This document shows positions 26,201 to 28,947 of a stretch of 64,000 nt of DNA, one piece after another. Under the pieces are notes generated by a model. The model was not told where the DNA came from. It saw nothing but the letters and a program-made list of their open reading frames with translations, and did no database searches. The position numbers were made by a program, and so were the translations under genes. The DNA comes from Opitutales bacterium (GTDB taxonomy: Bacteria; Verrucomicrobiota; Verrucomicrobiia; Opitutales; JABSRG01), in contig JANQKZ010000020.1 in assembly GCA_028280845.1 (NCBI GenBank), positions 1-64,000 on the forward strand. The letters are read 5' to 3'. Position 1 is the stretch's first letter; every line of letters starts with the position of its first letter.

Positions 26201-26745
26201 CCCGTTTGAGTCAGGTCGGCCACACTGAGTAGACCCGGGGAATTCCCTGGGCTGATTACTCCATAGTTTTGGAGACGACTATTATAAAAACCTTGCCCCC
26301 CCAGGATCTGAGATCGGGTGACTACCCCATCGACGTCTCCAGACAAAAGATCGCCAACGCGAATAAAATCTAAATCTCCATAATATGCACCCTCAGCACT
26401 CGGTGAATCCGGCTCAAGGCCTGGTGCAGTCGGAGATTCCAGCTCCAGTGGATCATCCTCGCCATCCTGTTCAGAGTCGACGTCCCCCGTATCATCTCTT
26501 TCATCCTCAACAACTTCTACGCCTGGGATGTCTTCAAACAGGGCTTCATCTGCCCCGACTGCAGCATATTCGCTTTCAAAACCTTCTACTTCCTCTTCCC
26601 CAATCTCAATTTTTTCCTGAGTGATCCGCTCCAGGTTCTGGGCTTTATCCTCTCCTAAGCCCCCTAATACAGCAGCGTCAGCCGAGAGCATGATCCGGGG
26701 CTCGAGGCTTTCTATCTCATAGCGCTGAGAGAAAGGAGAAGACAT
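1..26745 (-). CDS. Giant LEPR-motif repeat adhesin, C-terminus beyond window
   Basis: The frame is open from the ATG at 26743-26745 to the left edge, giving at least 8,915 residues. Residues 14-22 read LEPRIMLSA, the LEPR-xLL motif known near the N-terminus of very large surface proteins in Planctomycetes, Verrucomicrobia and some other Gram-negatives. No classical signal peptide is visible. After an acidic linker come an autotransporter-like beta stretch, about 19 tandem modules, EF-hand-like Ca loops, a helical insertion, a beta-rich region, eight RTX nonapeptides and filamentous-haemagglutinin-like repeats. Composition is rich in Gly, Ser, Thr, Ala, Asp and Asn with almost no Cys, as in extracellular beta-solenoid adhesins. 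The likely role is a Ca-stabilised surface or secreted adhesin or sheath. The divergent TolC/HlyD/M50/SecA-like operon is the probable exporter. Function is inferred; the coding call is very secure. Confidence 0.95.
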   Translation of the reverse strand, partial: MSSPFSQRYEIESLEPRIMLSADAAVLGGLGEDKAQNLERITQEKIEIGEEEVEGFESEYAAVGADEALFEDIPGVEVVEDERDDTGDVDSEQDGEDDPLELESPTAPGLEPDSPSAEGAYYGDLDFIRVGDLLSGDVDGVVTRSQILGGQGFYNSRLQNYGVISPGNSPGLLSVADLTQTGSSTLLFEIGGTAAGTEYDQIQVTNTATLAGTLDIDIINGFTPEVGDTFSIITFATATGSFSSAQGLFGFYGDYYFDIQQDANSIDLVVREFLPGSAFLISAADAAANDTVGEFLNLDYFTTLPSSIEFSGSINVADTLYLEGSILLGYGGDSNSITLTDNSTVTVERWTFGLRDATGFFGADGPASNTGAIGFSFTDIDLGLVFHDPVDISDQRAWLDIKGSASGISLVGMGDLTFTSGSLSLLASLELGNGATPQVVNFSSASVTISDSSGQLAVFDGDGSSGQGVEASGTLSFSAGPFSISGSFGFAKDGSTLIATGSGVGASFSAGGLTVGVSDATFGMVAEADGIALEADGTAVLSGVSFAGVSASNVDVRFNTTGTAYTGETLEAADLTYTFEELDASSDLREVSVEGLSATLGSAFALSGDFGFAKDDTAGTILAVANNAAVSLTAGGFSAGVSAASVGIVFSASGRALEAAGALAVQLGSAVSLSAVTTRVKWNETGTAYTGEEISAGGVSYTFGDLGASSTLKAVSLTDAALKVGDFFRVEGSLDILQDSMDLRVNGDTDNTSMDLLTIGGSGVSAFAGLNGGNAVNEMGLSLSGVDFALALASDSSDSANNWTTLTATATSISAKGLPAGSSASASDLAVSINLKSDAASDVIDYSTTSLDVANGTATPTTLSLAGSKGELIQAAGTIDLNVAGFFQVNGSLAFERSSGEVRVTDDTENTAVDLLTVGGSNLSAFAGLNGNDTDNQVGLGLTGVEFALALATDSARSWTTLVASATSIAAKGLPDGSSAAASDLAVAVNLKSAGASKVLDYHTTNLTVSTGPGATDTETLTLEGSKGELIQASGTIDLNVAGFFQVNGSLAFEKSIGDVRVTGDLTNTAVDLLTVGGSNLSAFAGLNGNDTDDRVGLNLSGVEFALALATSQADASQSWTTLEANATSVMVDGLPTGTTVSASNIAIAVNLKSAGATQVLDYKTRNLTVSTGSGASDTEVINLDGAEGELVEASGTINLDIAGFFQVNGSLAFKKSTGSVTLEGASESTDVDLLTVGGNNLTAFVGLNGGSTEATGIQLNQVNFALALASEQGGDTPRSWTALQASSASIGFVGLGDFELSATSAAVTINLGASDDSVIDWNSENLAVSTGPSTSITLDMDGGEGELIEADVQGAKLAISQVITVAGNFAFKQSSGQTLDISTGLTSAVVNDAANADLKAGLDKITGTSSDYTTINDLAVDSITFGADSANVFVGGTDEASAIFSFTGISFGLGIFTSTEAADPDRVVPSLYAFKADIANAVNLDTAGITFKMDDVSVAANAGGSWGTGLSATPFVNFETSFPTDMHLDVPTGGTPVELDFNQFVLGLSSGSTLISLANFVHIQGSFAFELTSGTVDVETGLSSSDLASNPDLAASLAKVTGWDSATQTIEDLPVSITTVGASNVTVFVGVGPYFIDSDNDGDIDGDDTPDSDALGFVLNNIGFGLSLFSATDAADPDGVVPGMYALKASLSDLSLDWGFFEFSIGEASLELNSGAPFASVLTATPFVDFTDESLSVATGGTPISLDYTDSVIAFNMRQTLMKVSDFVHISGSISYSKEGDLTLQEVGGTEDETVAVTTFGAENVNVFVGDGPYFTTFDEDSGTFNTDDSAIGFTMTNIDIAVGLFEPTGNSTKSYYAVSATADTIGLVGLGDGEGGFTIDASGYSIQVNGGSDSSDDSATPALDFTTLEDGKFTVTLAEGGEVDFDYDSAFLEFSVSKATLAIESFLYINGSFSFTKIDSLAVTLNDGDDTTTPVTEATEETVSGIAVGAGSVDLFVGYGTYFQDSDNDGDIDSDDTRGSDAIGLAVDNTSFGFLSLSPTEESRKNIRYTALKVTNDLIGFVGIPGITLNSKGNTVQMNRVNNPDDTSDTTVIDFSALNSGAGYSLNTGSGSLAIDYSDNFLQVSLAKATLAVSDFVFVQGAFNFKKEAAVDVSLTTGGDPKSVSVASFGAENVNIFAGVGPYFVDSDNDGDIDSDDTPSTDAFGLALSDVDFALAVFKPTDSSDSSKYYALKATASTVGLVGVDQSSSPIQISASGYTVEVNGGSDGDDSSAKPAIDFQTSFPGEDLNGNGVLDTNLSEDVNGNSILDLDDGEDLNGNLILDTDLNEDENGDGVLEPTGFEVELGAGSSVRFDYFSRLLRVSIENVTLNIDNFIYVSGGLSFTQMDSVTLTKTDETTFDAKSVGFGGSSLDVFVGYGTYFEDTNTDGVIDFNDTRNADAVGLAMENVTFGFMMTKAASGSGPKYYTAKADADSVALVGLDFLDIEARDIAVEFNTVSNSSDANDTTVIDFSALPDEKLAFETGGGTVDFDFSDKVVKVTVGYGLLQIDEFVFLEGSFGFEKGAALDANLADDAATEVTVNPLLVGAEGVNAFFGVNGPKWTDTNGDGVIATENILEDPNDPTSTVLNQADTPNSEAVGLSMSNVDFALAVLRPNTDSASVKYFGLKASATVVEFVGTDIFDFSASNVVVEVNRATGSDNPPIDFSALEGGGLVVATGTDTSQTLDFDGELIKASTDLAKIKVSEFLVVQGSVNFEMGGLETVTIDTGISANIGAAAETQLASVRTAINSFATTVGTFTSNIQTQISTTLESLRGTIAATKDTVISSIVTGLNNTVASVQSSVDTALASVKSAATDTTAIEGIINSALNPIKSAFPSSLAGVLNLIINPIQDLIIEAYSSILGEAVATAVDTIQGSVESALNEGLAAAEAKITEVIETKINPLFARIDAKIEQLKNSLNIRLAPVFAQVNSLASINIGTNFTTLTGVETQVMKLGIGNGKLFAGIVTSGSYDFDQTLASQDNVFGFALQGLNLGLAQFTPTLSAGLPTFYAAKITASSFEFGGGTLPTGFFELSASDIEIDINTGGKMFPLAGESTIDFAASFDGEDLDGDGTLDTANEDLNDNGTLDAGEDTDSDGNLDVAEDTNNNSVLDDGFRIDTDTSGNNPIYLDFEDPILGIKVNDAVVRLLNFVEVYGNFAFQKGPRTTVDIDTNVGPLTDSIIPATISGVEMSTLTIGASNVSAFVGFGVPFYTNGDSNGDGVVTHETIFEADGTTVRNAADTTNPDAFGLAISDLDLGLAIMKPTALAGFSNAPSFIALKASASSIDFVGGGDIFDLEANNLELRVNTSSLSTPSTPTIDFVSSFPAEDLNGNGTLQTSIDEDANGNGTLDAGEDLNGNSQLDDALNEDADGDGKLDPIGFEVATGGVGTTPEYLDFDGELISFSVDDAKLTLFDFVHLNGSFAFVYGPTYDVDVSTGYSANLPGIPTTLSDISMSSLTVGGTGISAFVGLDGPYYPDGDSNNDGVLTPVDILAADGTTVENAADTTNPNALGLQMANLDFALSILRPNLPISVAGQGSSTPALIALKATADSFGLVGTDDLKMSAGAITLEVNGGPSLPGAASPAAVNYQTSFAGDSLDSFAPETATNQPDGTTTFSEDVNDNDTLDAGEDLNGNGVIDVWTDADGNGEFNQRGLEVQTGTTSDPLFLDFAGEFRVAAEVGNAVLQFYDFLFLQGSFAFELGPRHTVTVGTGFPANIGTVASTLGIGDLFNSLTAPASGINISSDFTQITGLEVQSMTIGASNVQAFLGLDGPYRTDTNNDGVIDTNDTINSEAVGLVLDNLNLAVAFFQPTLKGVLPILPDFWALKATATTVGLVGLGDQFTLTAEDIVLELNGGSEWGGVVGPPAIDFATSFPAESAGADETFTTSEDTDGDGKLDPAGLEVNTGNPANPIYLDMDGNFRVQVTVGSATLKLFDFVHLQGSFAFVMGPTETVNVDTGINSTIANILGLSSTPASPIVTGVEVETLTVGASGVKAFVGIGDPYFGEGDVADGTVGVYIGDLDFGLAYMKPTATSIVPGADSYSPKFIGLKATAASAGLVGLGDVFTVTLNGIEVEINSSSSAFGGVTPVIRWLDSFPGEDLDNDGNTDVDEDLDNDGVLDSNETDVDGDGKVDSVAESDANNNGVLDKSGFEILTGTGTESVFLDFNDELIRVSVDDATFNLLDFVYLEGGFTFEKGPTRNVTVDTGFIGATLSSVPQTLSNVQVELLNIGASNVTAFVGVNGPLVDDDNDGSFADEGDQGAIGLAINDADFALSIMTPTLFTNFNAGSSSFAPKFISLKASAAFAGLVGIEDLVTLNANEIDIEINTSSVASQAGAASLLLALPHVKLATSFPAETTGSDSTFDTNNPAEDVNGNGVQDPAGLAVQAGTETFYLDADTEIIQAKVKYAEFSVANALQLVGSIAFTKGAAQTVTLADGTTKAVTTIQVGGSNIYGFMGLGGQYWQDNNESDGSGDLVIDGNDTPNSSSVGLAMSNLNFGMVLMTSTNLLDPGVFAAVKASVGSVQMVGLTGVTAAANNLVVEANVGAGFSSGLSVVDFAATYNEDLNDNDTLDTNLNEDANSNGELDAGEDLNGNGVLDTNLSEDLDGDGVLDPPGLAIETGGTPVIIDFDGFLLRVKGTVVVTLSSGATNTDPWFGINADFEFEINGSSLQAFVNGSLFIGSQSSPILSFNATGLFVAQTSGLALRLNLSLAVDGGFGSDYGIDLNASFNLVFNSTSSDITYVIPDDFSAVPGETTRAVSGSTTGETERVLTISGTPPGGTTAEPYLLINANGSLTILNSLAIQGTITFLITPSRLDVSVAGTLNFKIGSTNLLSFTAQGNFVILTGLGNTETGAFGTLELTLSAGLPTGAGFSLTGKFQAEFNTTSTAQTVKRFTIDSSGTLVTDADGDPVTTDVSVAATSARLYLGGSLTVAGQSLVGSFEFQAASSATATFAAVNISASLNVLGVSLAVQGDALLQVAPSIGLAMNVSISVGTGGLSLLTGGITINGTFTFRINTLGSEVSTIGSTNFSPAIPAGPFFRLEVSGVTIGISGVASFTASSMFLEVRGTTITAAALGVGITIGGSSNAFGSAAFQISPDGIVIGARASAGSTESQLVPGVPLYFQGSVEFRLNTTGSDVTISGGGESFTIAGGTAVGFAASGTLRIKDPVSSATLFAIEGEIVLTGGPTAFSISVTGIVNLGPLGALAVDGAISGSAANGFFGALQLGVDTGEALDGIGFQLSAFFQLEFNFSNGDQTISRATIDDNGNIVRDGSNNIVRENVTIANNTARVAAFGKLTISSVLDIVGRFELTFSGSDLEVNVDGHVSVIGVKLNVAGGAGIYAGNNGGFALGLSLALDTGSAFSGTGFSLTATFKLEVNTTSIDRTFASGTVAAQTLRISASGDLVLASILTINGSVIFEFSTSGVSLDVNGTAAIGPLGTLAVTGSMDLSSAGLVASLQVGLSTGSTLSGLAGVSLNGRFQLAVNTTAAAANIQVLDVNSTTGAVAGFKTESIAAGTLKLSFGGNLTVGGFTISGEAMITLGTTLFSVQFNATLDMLGLGSLNVAGGAEIGTGSDAYFALALDLGADLLSVAGLNIDATFMLKLNTSSTSKTLGGITVTGNTFEVGVVGSVNLWVFSVDVSASIRFSGSLLRMDFSGTLDFFGAVNINVSGYVQSNGHFQITGSAGLSFKFGPLAFSASLSVTLGHDRFAGSASGSLRFELSLPWPLPDINFNLASFNIGFDFNIGRGEVTIFARVDVGPFTIPAKHTWSFRPPPVLASVDSNGVLLVHMGVDAPKRGSFYSTDDGENFVITQGAYDAGSDSYTYNVAALGFNIDYSGVKSIQITDARNGDDYVQINGNDVPVTANGGVGNDQIYVFGSGAATLRGNDGNDSLFGGTGNDSLYGGAGNDSLNGGAGNDNLYGEAGNDTLYGGEGNDTLTGGTGNDGLQGFTGNDTYIFADNFGTDTLQESGTDNADKVDFSAITSAITTVLGTSNYTVSVAGQTLTDTTRLVEIFETGSGVDTFNVTGSHANDITLQGNAGSDLYNVTLGANSGNNIVGDIVIDDATTNSDIDFLTVTTSSASAVRISDTTGDAKITQTISPTNVDEVRFDPGYNNVDKITVAAPAAPVTISGSGAAGTKKIDLKETFDVTATSIAWDGVVHAGDVYFDSDTGLAVNYDLRARSNGNVTLDALTGDITLHDGIYSSADVNSAIGDGSGDITLLARGGSILTDGNGWLRADGSFDTGAFEPDLDWAMKFGRFNESSINKDTARINTADAQTFETITFLPNGTTIRTDRGAFISSAGGSLTMTAANRIGEELDGFFASPKSIMTRVNDITFRSEDFSETYVIEVDDVQTFSPSSSGQITLYSLLGTQEAETTIDGQDQSIALISNQLAVDEPVTTDNNILVSTASVNIPIVLVSNTNFLGNVPNAITGMILTQDEINNLQAGGSVIIGSETLRNRITIGDGSSNPVDFTGPITIIRGDLIEVTSDITGNVLVFFGDGSTVQLMADIMDVMSVTFSDSVEVTGDRSIQSDQNISFTIPGIAISGDGDANPDDLTLTAGNSIVSNLPFGGSDPLRNLTMSAGNNITLQGDVTLDGDLTITSADAVTFDGNVDIEGNLTISGVNSVDFNGRLEVAGTITITTADGNITVDGDVVSGGDIILNVPSANRDITLSGSVAVNSGNSDFTISQARNVTVSGDINARDIFQTTGTGTTRFSQQVTARNIEITTQTRVIFANLLNATGDVTLFSDEADFSFGTGTINGSTGSVLTIAPFSTTAATSIDIGSPNSGAGTLDISDQDIQAISSNWDQVIIGHLNTGLGLITIGDLLVTQTTRIINVMEIHGGSIVVDGEIELSGTGVDYVLFKANEVSGAGITVNAPIGDTTGRRNAWIRMESQADITINAPVEALERVSLAAGFDVDALSPDGNGSIVVDGSGLNTGSVAATDGSVNGLVEMVSGSSSGNITFTTTTVSAAGADGGILLYSPAGAIEGQTNPSMLTANDLAIEAADGVALRTTVSNIVTRTITARTDLTAIDSNIFNAGANKDLNGIQITNAGNLNLVNFGSLTIEAGSGGVDLLNGQVFISANNTDADMTFNDSVNTNNGSVTLEADDSITFDANGDITAMGTGNISITANHDDAAGNSGNGITMNDATLIDADTGTISLSTTGATNGQGGDITLGGLVTMSTSDTAVTITTDQAVIDGGDATLEVDAASGRLVIDAVTGIGNGNALEIEVASIDADNAAGTPSDDAAAGNIEILESNDLSIIHVSNQVADDSNSLTGRVSVTTTAGTITVESAGTGVSSIDGNIVLTAQTANADILVNQAITTSGTAQVSLNADDSIIFTAAGSITGTGTGSVNLTANHDGAAGGNSGEIVQMADGSTADAGSGTISVSTGANGGDITLGGLITTNNTATAVTLTTNTAVVDGGDTHLDVDALAGRLVITALTGIGNGNALETRVESIDATNSSSGDIEIAESDSINVIDLNGSAAVVLITTDGAITVVSGASGVTAGANILLKSREVGEVAEDDSDDVVIEAAITSTNGHITVVSADDVSQTADGDIIGQGSAKTVDVQAAGSIAMADGAIATTTNGDLGYRAAAGSVTLGLLSTGTGDVVISAGTSILDLVDSAAVDILANGLILDAGSNIGASDNAIETAVATLSSASDGAAGTFITELDGLIVQTVAVSVNEVADDGSDPISTTDFSQSDMEATNNGTISLTTGGTLTLNDGDTDNQVVSAAGSGNVFISTTGNLNILSAIDAGSGHITVSVSGAITQGGAANTESDITTTSGTVDIVAGNTFTAFEDNVTDAGTGDIRVEAQNAMIIARFVTTGNVALISNTNSILDNADSDAVDVVAAGLLISAALNAGEGSNALETTVDTLTTASGGTDGTFLTETNSVATGSVTVAINRLTASGETPVSTTDTTQEDLTTTNGGALVLQTLDGSITVNGGTATATTGASISGNLLLQSGEIGEGVEDNSDDITLNASVVSVGGSISLVSADDVVQAAGGTLETQTASQTIDVFATAGISMADGVTSTATNGANIRYFAAGGDLTVGQILAGASNDVSLYAFGSIVDSAADGDSVIDVQAEELRLATESGQSGGVGTGADSLEVLVSEVSADVDTAGLFLRETDSLVVTETSSIAVNRIGTDGAIASTPTDAAQSDLVSDGALVVTTIHGSITLEDGSDADSNAVTAVGNVFLQSGETGEATDLDDDHITLNASVISTTGNMSLHSGDDIIQNANGDIAVQASGQTLDVLAADDITMNAGAQTTTNDGDVFYNAVTGDIQIELISSGSESNSAVIAVLANVGAINDIAADTADDLISGLLILNAGTNVGSATNPIETQVGTLNAASGSANGADNGVYLEEASALIVDGATVEVNRIGTNGLTPVGTTFFNQEDLTTSNNGTAILVVEMGDLTLNAGPAADGIAASVNGTGNLLLNTLAGSIVANADVLSGSGNITVLASGSVTFNAEADITTSLTGTIDVEATAGSITLATDADQTTGSGDVRMLAGVDITLGGIVTTSGSVSLTAGTGSILDGDVDAGLDIDASALRFSAGVGAGQLGGSVNPIETNIDTISGRATSGGVSILEADGLTVDDTSATINRVASDATTSTVTDATQSDVSTASGNGSIVIRLTAGDLTLNDGTAAADNTTVSANGTGNVLLETIAGSITANADVLSGSGNVTILASGSIEFTAEADITTSLTGSIDLQATTGSITLATDADQTTGSGDVRMLANVNIILGGTITTTGSVSLTTNTGTIFDGDTNGALDINATALRINAAVGAGQLGSLVNPIETSINTLSARATSGGISILEANGLTVDDTSATINRVGSDATTSPVTDVTQSDVITSSGNG
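8737..8960 (-). repeat. Eight RTX calcium-binding nonapeptides
   Basis: Eight consecutive 27-base units encode G-G-x-G-N-D-x-L-x type nonapeptides (GGTGNDSLYG, GGAGNDSLNG, GGEGNDTLTG and so on). They form the parallel beta-roll of RTX proteins and bind Ca outside the cell. RTX arrays are a hallmark of substrates exported through a TolC-type channel, which fits the neighbouring operon. Confidence 0.9.
9150..12770 (-). repeat. Beta-rich repeat region of the giant protein
   Basis: This stretch contains about ten diverged units built from 'G-T-L-x-[IVL]' strands, 'L-x-[LV]-G-G-x-x-[TI]-x-G' turns and 'F-x-[LV]-x-[FVL]-N-T-[TS]' strands. Unlike the upstream modules it has no Ca loops and no GPYF-type cores. 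It ends in a less repetitive section that leads into the RTX repeats. Confidence 0.7.
12775..19895 (-). repeat. EF-hand/dockerin-like Ca-loop clusters in the giant protein
   Basis: Runs of D-x-[ND]-x-[ND]-G-x-[LI]-D loops, such as EDLNGNGVLDTNLSED, occur at about 12775-12930, 13480-13520, 14165-14335, 15685-15770, 16490-16655, 17270-17435 and 19735-19890. Shorter DSDNDGDID loops occur in the modules between them and up to about 21840. The spacing of Asp/Asn and Gly matches calcium-binding loops of EF-hand, thrombospondin-3 or dockerin type. They sit at module junctions, which suggests Ca-dependent stiffening between modules. Confidence 0.75.
17800..18440 (-). other. Helical, coiled-coil-like insertion in one module
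   Basis: About 210 residues here break the beta pattern. They are rich in Ala, Ile, Lys, Glu and Thr, with heptad-like spacing (for example AEAKITEVIETKINPLFARI and TTLESLRGTIAATK) and few glycines. The segment falls inside one module, which explains its unusual length of about 1.2 kb. Confidence 0.65.
22990..24650 (-). repeat. Compact, highly similar 474-483 bp module array
   Basis: Within the larger module array, four consecutive cores (plus-strand positions 24431, 23954, 23480 and 22997) are spaced 477, 474 and 483 bases apart. Their products share AF[AV]GLNG, FALALA, SWT[TA]L and GELI[QE]A blocks. They look like the most recently duplicated part of the module region. Confidence 0.85.
25940..26268 (-). 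other. Autotransporter-like beta stretch in the giant protein
   Basis: This segment contains GVISPGNSPGLLSV followed by alternating hydrophobic and polar strands, ending near GDTFSIITFATATGSF. The G-x-[IL]-SPGNSPG pattern is typical of autotransporter-associated beta-helix passengers and of related PVC surface proteins. It occurs once and precedes the tandem modules. Confidence 0.65.
26646..26745 (-). other. LEPR-xxL N-terminal targeting motif
   Basis: The first 33 codons give a short Ser/Phe/Tyr/Glu-rich start and then LEPRIMLSADA. In giant surface proteins of several phyla this motif lies near the N-terminus, and it has been proposed to be a sorting or processing signal. Here it replaces a normal Sec signal peptide, so the exporter would have to recognise this segment. 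About 75 mainly acidic residues follow (26646 down to about 26400). Confidence 0.8.
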
Positions 26746-27396
26746 TAGCGAGTGAGTTTATTGGGGTATACGCCCCAGAGAGACCCCAATAACAAGTCAC
26801 AGGACTCCCCCGAAATCAACACTTATTTTATAAGAATTTATAAAAGCTTAAGATCAGGAGCATGATAAGGCTATTTCAATACTATTTCATGAGAGATCCT
26901 CCATCATCGGAGATTAGAAATGATATTTGTAATCGCCTCTCAAAGAAGACAATTTAATCCCTTCAAAGGGGATTATATCGAATTTAGTTTTCTCAATTTT
27001 ACTCTCTTTTTAATGCGACAAAAATAAACTTATTCAAAAATTAAATGAGTTTAAATGAATAATTTTTAAAGTACTTTTATCTGACATATAATTTTCGTAT
27101 TTATAAAAGTTTTAGATCGCATAAATTAAATCAACTATCGATAGATATATAAAATTTTATTAGTCTCATCAATAAAAAATAGAGTCATTTTTTTATATTA
27201 ATAATACTTTCATATAAAATCTCATATTAATGGGTAATTTTGTCTCAGTCCGAAAAATATATAAAATAGATTTAATTTATTAAATCATCTAAACATCGAA
27301 AAGTTAATAGGGATGCAAAAAAGGACCTTATCGATTAGGGTTGCATTGTCTGCGTGGAAGGCCAATTAAGACCGGTTTTCCGCATCTTAACATTTC
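26746..27396. promoter_or_regulatory. AT-rich divergent control region
   Basis: This 651-base gap separates the giant adhesin gene from the divergent exporter operon. I counted 43 G+C in 240 bases at 27001-27240, about 18%, against well above 50% in the flanking genes. No convincing ORF is present. It must hold both divergent promoters, but many AT hexamers occur and I cannot choose a -10/-35 pair. A weak hairpin (AATCCC/GGGATT, near 26955-26975) is also present. Such AT islands are typical targets of nucleoid-associated silencing proteins. Confidence 0.7.
26758..26792. promoter_or_regulatory. Inverted repeat just upstream of the giant gene
   Basis: The arms TTATTGGGG (26758-26766) and CCCCAATAA (26784-26792) are perfect 9-bp complements separated by 17 bases. 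The proximal arm lies 12 bases from the start codon of the giant gene. It could be an operator or an mRNA hairpin over the ribosome entry region. No T-run follows on the minus strand, so it is not an intrinsic terminator. Confidence 0.55.
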
Positions 27397-28947
27397 ATGC
27401 AACGAACAATATCCATCATTCTATTCCTATCGCTAAATGCCGCGATACTCTTAACACTCGCAGCACATGCTCGTGCGCAAAGCACACCCCCGGAGCCCCT
27501 TGAGTATACCATTTACGAATTTGCTCTGATGGCTCTGCAAAACAACCAGGAACTGGAGGTTGAACGGCTTGGGCCACAGATTCAGGAGGAGGCCATCAAC
27601 GAGGCACGGGGTGCATTCAATCCTGCCCTGAAGGTATCCGTAAACCACGAAGACCGGGAACGCAATTTGGATCAACGCGCCTTCAACGGAGTCTCCAGTA
27701 TTCTATTTGGGGGCGGTGGTGGAGACTCAACCGTCTTCGCCGAAGTCAACTCCGGGGTAGAAACCGGAATTGAAGGGCGAACCCCCTTGGGCACCCAATA
27801 TAATTTGTCCATGTTCAACCGGATCACGGAAAACGATGCCAATGAGTTCCTGGCAGAATACACCTCGGAACTCAACCTGACCGTGAAACAGCCGATTCTC
27901 CGTGGTTTTGGGAGAGACTACAATACGGCAGTCATCCGCCTGGCGGAGAATCGGTATGAGCAACAGGAATTCCGCCTGCGCAGCATCGTGCTCTCTGTGC
28001 TGCAGGAGACGATCAATGCCTGTGTGGAGCTTAAATTTGCTCAAGAAAACATGCGGGTAAAGCGGGAATCCATTGAACTGGCGGAACAGTTCGTTAGGGA
28101 AAACAAACGGAGGGTTGAAGAGGGCCGTATGAGTGAAATCGAAGTCGTTCAGGCGGAGACCCGACTTTCAGAAGCCAAAGAGGAAGCCTTACAGGCAAAA
28201 GGATTCTACATCCAACGGCTCAACCGCCTGCGGGCCCTGATCTATGCCGATGCCAATGAATATCACGATCAACCGCTACGCATTGATTACGAATTTGACG
28301 GAGACCGTAATTTACCGGGCCGAGATGATTTGCTCTGGTCCGCCAAGAACCGCAATCCGAACTACCTGCTTGCCAAGAAGCAAATCGAGGAACGATCCAT
28401 TTCACTCGACCGGGCAGAACAGGATATTTTACCCGAGTTAAACCTGGTCGCAGGCGTAGGCTACCAGGGCCTTGGATTCGACAATATCCACTCCGCCATC
28501 GACGACTACGCCAACCGGGATGGCCCCAACTGGTTAGTAGGGGTCGAGTTCGTATATCCACTTGGAAACGACACTGCCCTCTCCCGACGGAGAGCCGCCC
28601 TTCTCGGCAAGCGGCAGGCCGAGTACAACTTGGCCCAGATCGAGAACCGCCTCGTAACCACCTTGGACCAGGCGATCGGAAATGTCGAAGTCACCCTCGA
28701 GATCATCGACACAGCCGCCGACTCCGTCCGACTGGCCACGGAATCTCTTGAGGCGGAACAGACTCGCCTGGTGAACGGACGGACCACGAGTTTCAATGTC
28801 GCCCAACTCCAAAGGAATCTTTCGGTTGCCCGCACCCGTGAGCTGGCAGCCTATGTTGAATACGAAAAGGCGCGGTCCACCCTTTGGACCCTGGTGGGTA
28901 TCCTCGACCAGCGCATGAATCTTCAATCTGAAACCCTGGCGAACTGA
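27397..28947 (+). CDS. TolC-family outer-membrane channel
   Basis: The 516-residue product has a Sec signal peptide (residues 1 to about 27, ending AHARAQ). It then has the two-fold TolC architecture: long amphipathic helices around residues 180-290 and 400-510, each flanked by beta-strand segments. The sequence RVEEGRMSEIEVVQAETRLS is a typical helix-turn of the OEP fold. TolC proteins trimerise into a periplasm-spanning duct used by type I exporters and efflux pumps. It is first in a five-gene operon, and its TGA overlaps the ATG of the adaptor gene by one base. The ATG has no Shine-Dalgarno sequence. The expected substrate is the divergently encoded giant protein (inference from context). 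Confidence 0.9.
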   Translation: MQRTISIILFLSLNAAILLTLAAHARAQSTPPEPLEYTIYEFALMALQNNQELEVERLGPQIQEEAINEARGAFNPALKVSVNHEDRERNLDQRAFNGVSSILFGGGGGDSTVFAEVNSGVETGIEGRTPLGTQYNLSMFNRITENDANEFLAEYTSELNLTVKQPILRGFGRDYNTAVIRLAENRYEQQEFRLRSIVLSVLQETINACVELKFAQENMRVKRESIELAEQFVRENKRRVEEGRMSEIEVVQAETRLSEAKEEALQAKGFYIQRLNRLRALIYADANEYHDQPLRIDYEFDGDRNLPGRDDLLWSAKNRNPNYLLAKKQIEERSISLDRAEQDILPELNLVAGVGYQGLGFDNIHSAIDDYANRDGPNWLVGVEFVYPLGNDTALSRRRAALLGKRQAEYNLAQIENRLVTTLDQAIGNVEVTLEIIDTAADSVRLATESLEAEQTRLVNGRTTSFNVAQLQRNLSVARTRELAAYVEYEKARSTLWTLVGILDQRMNLQSETLAN

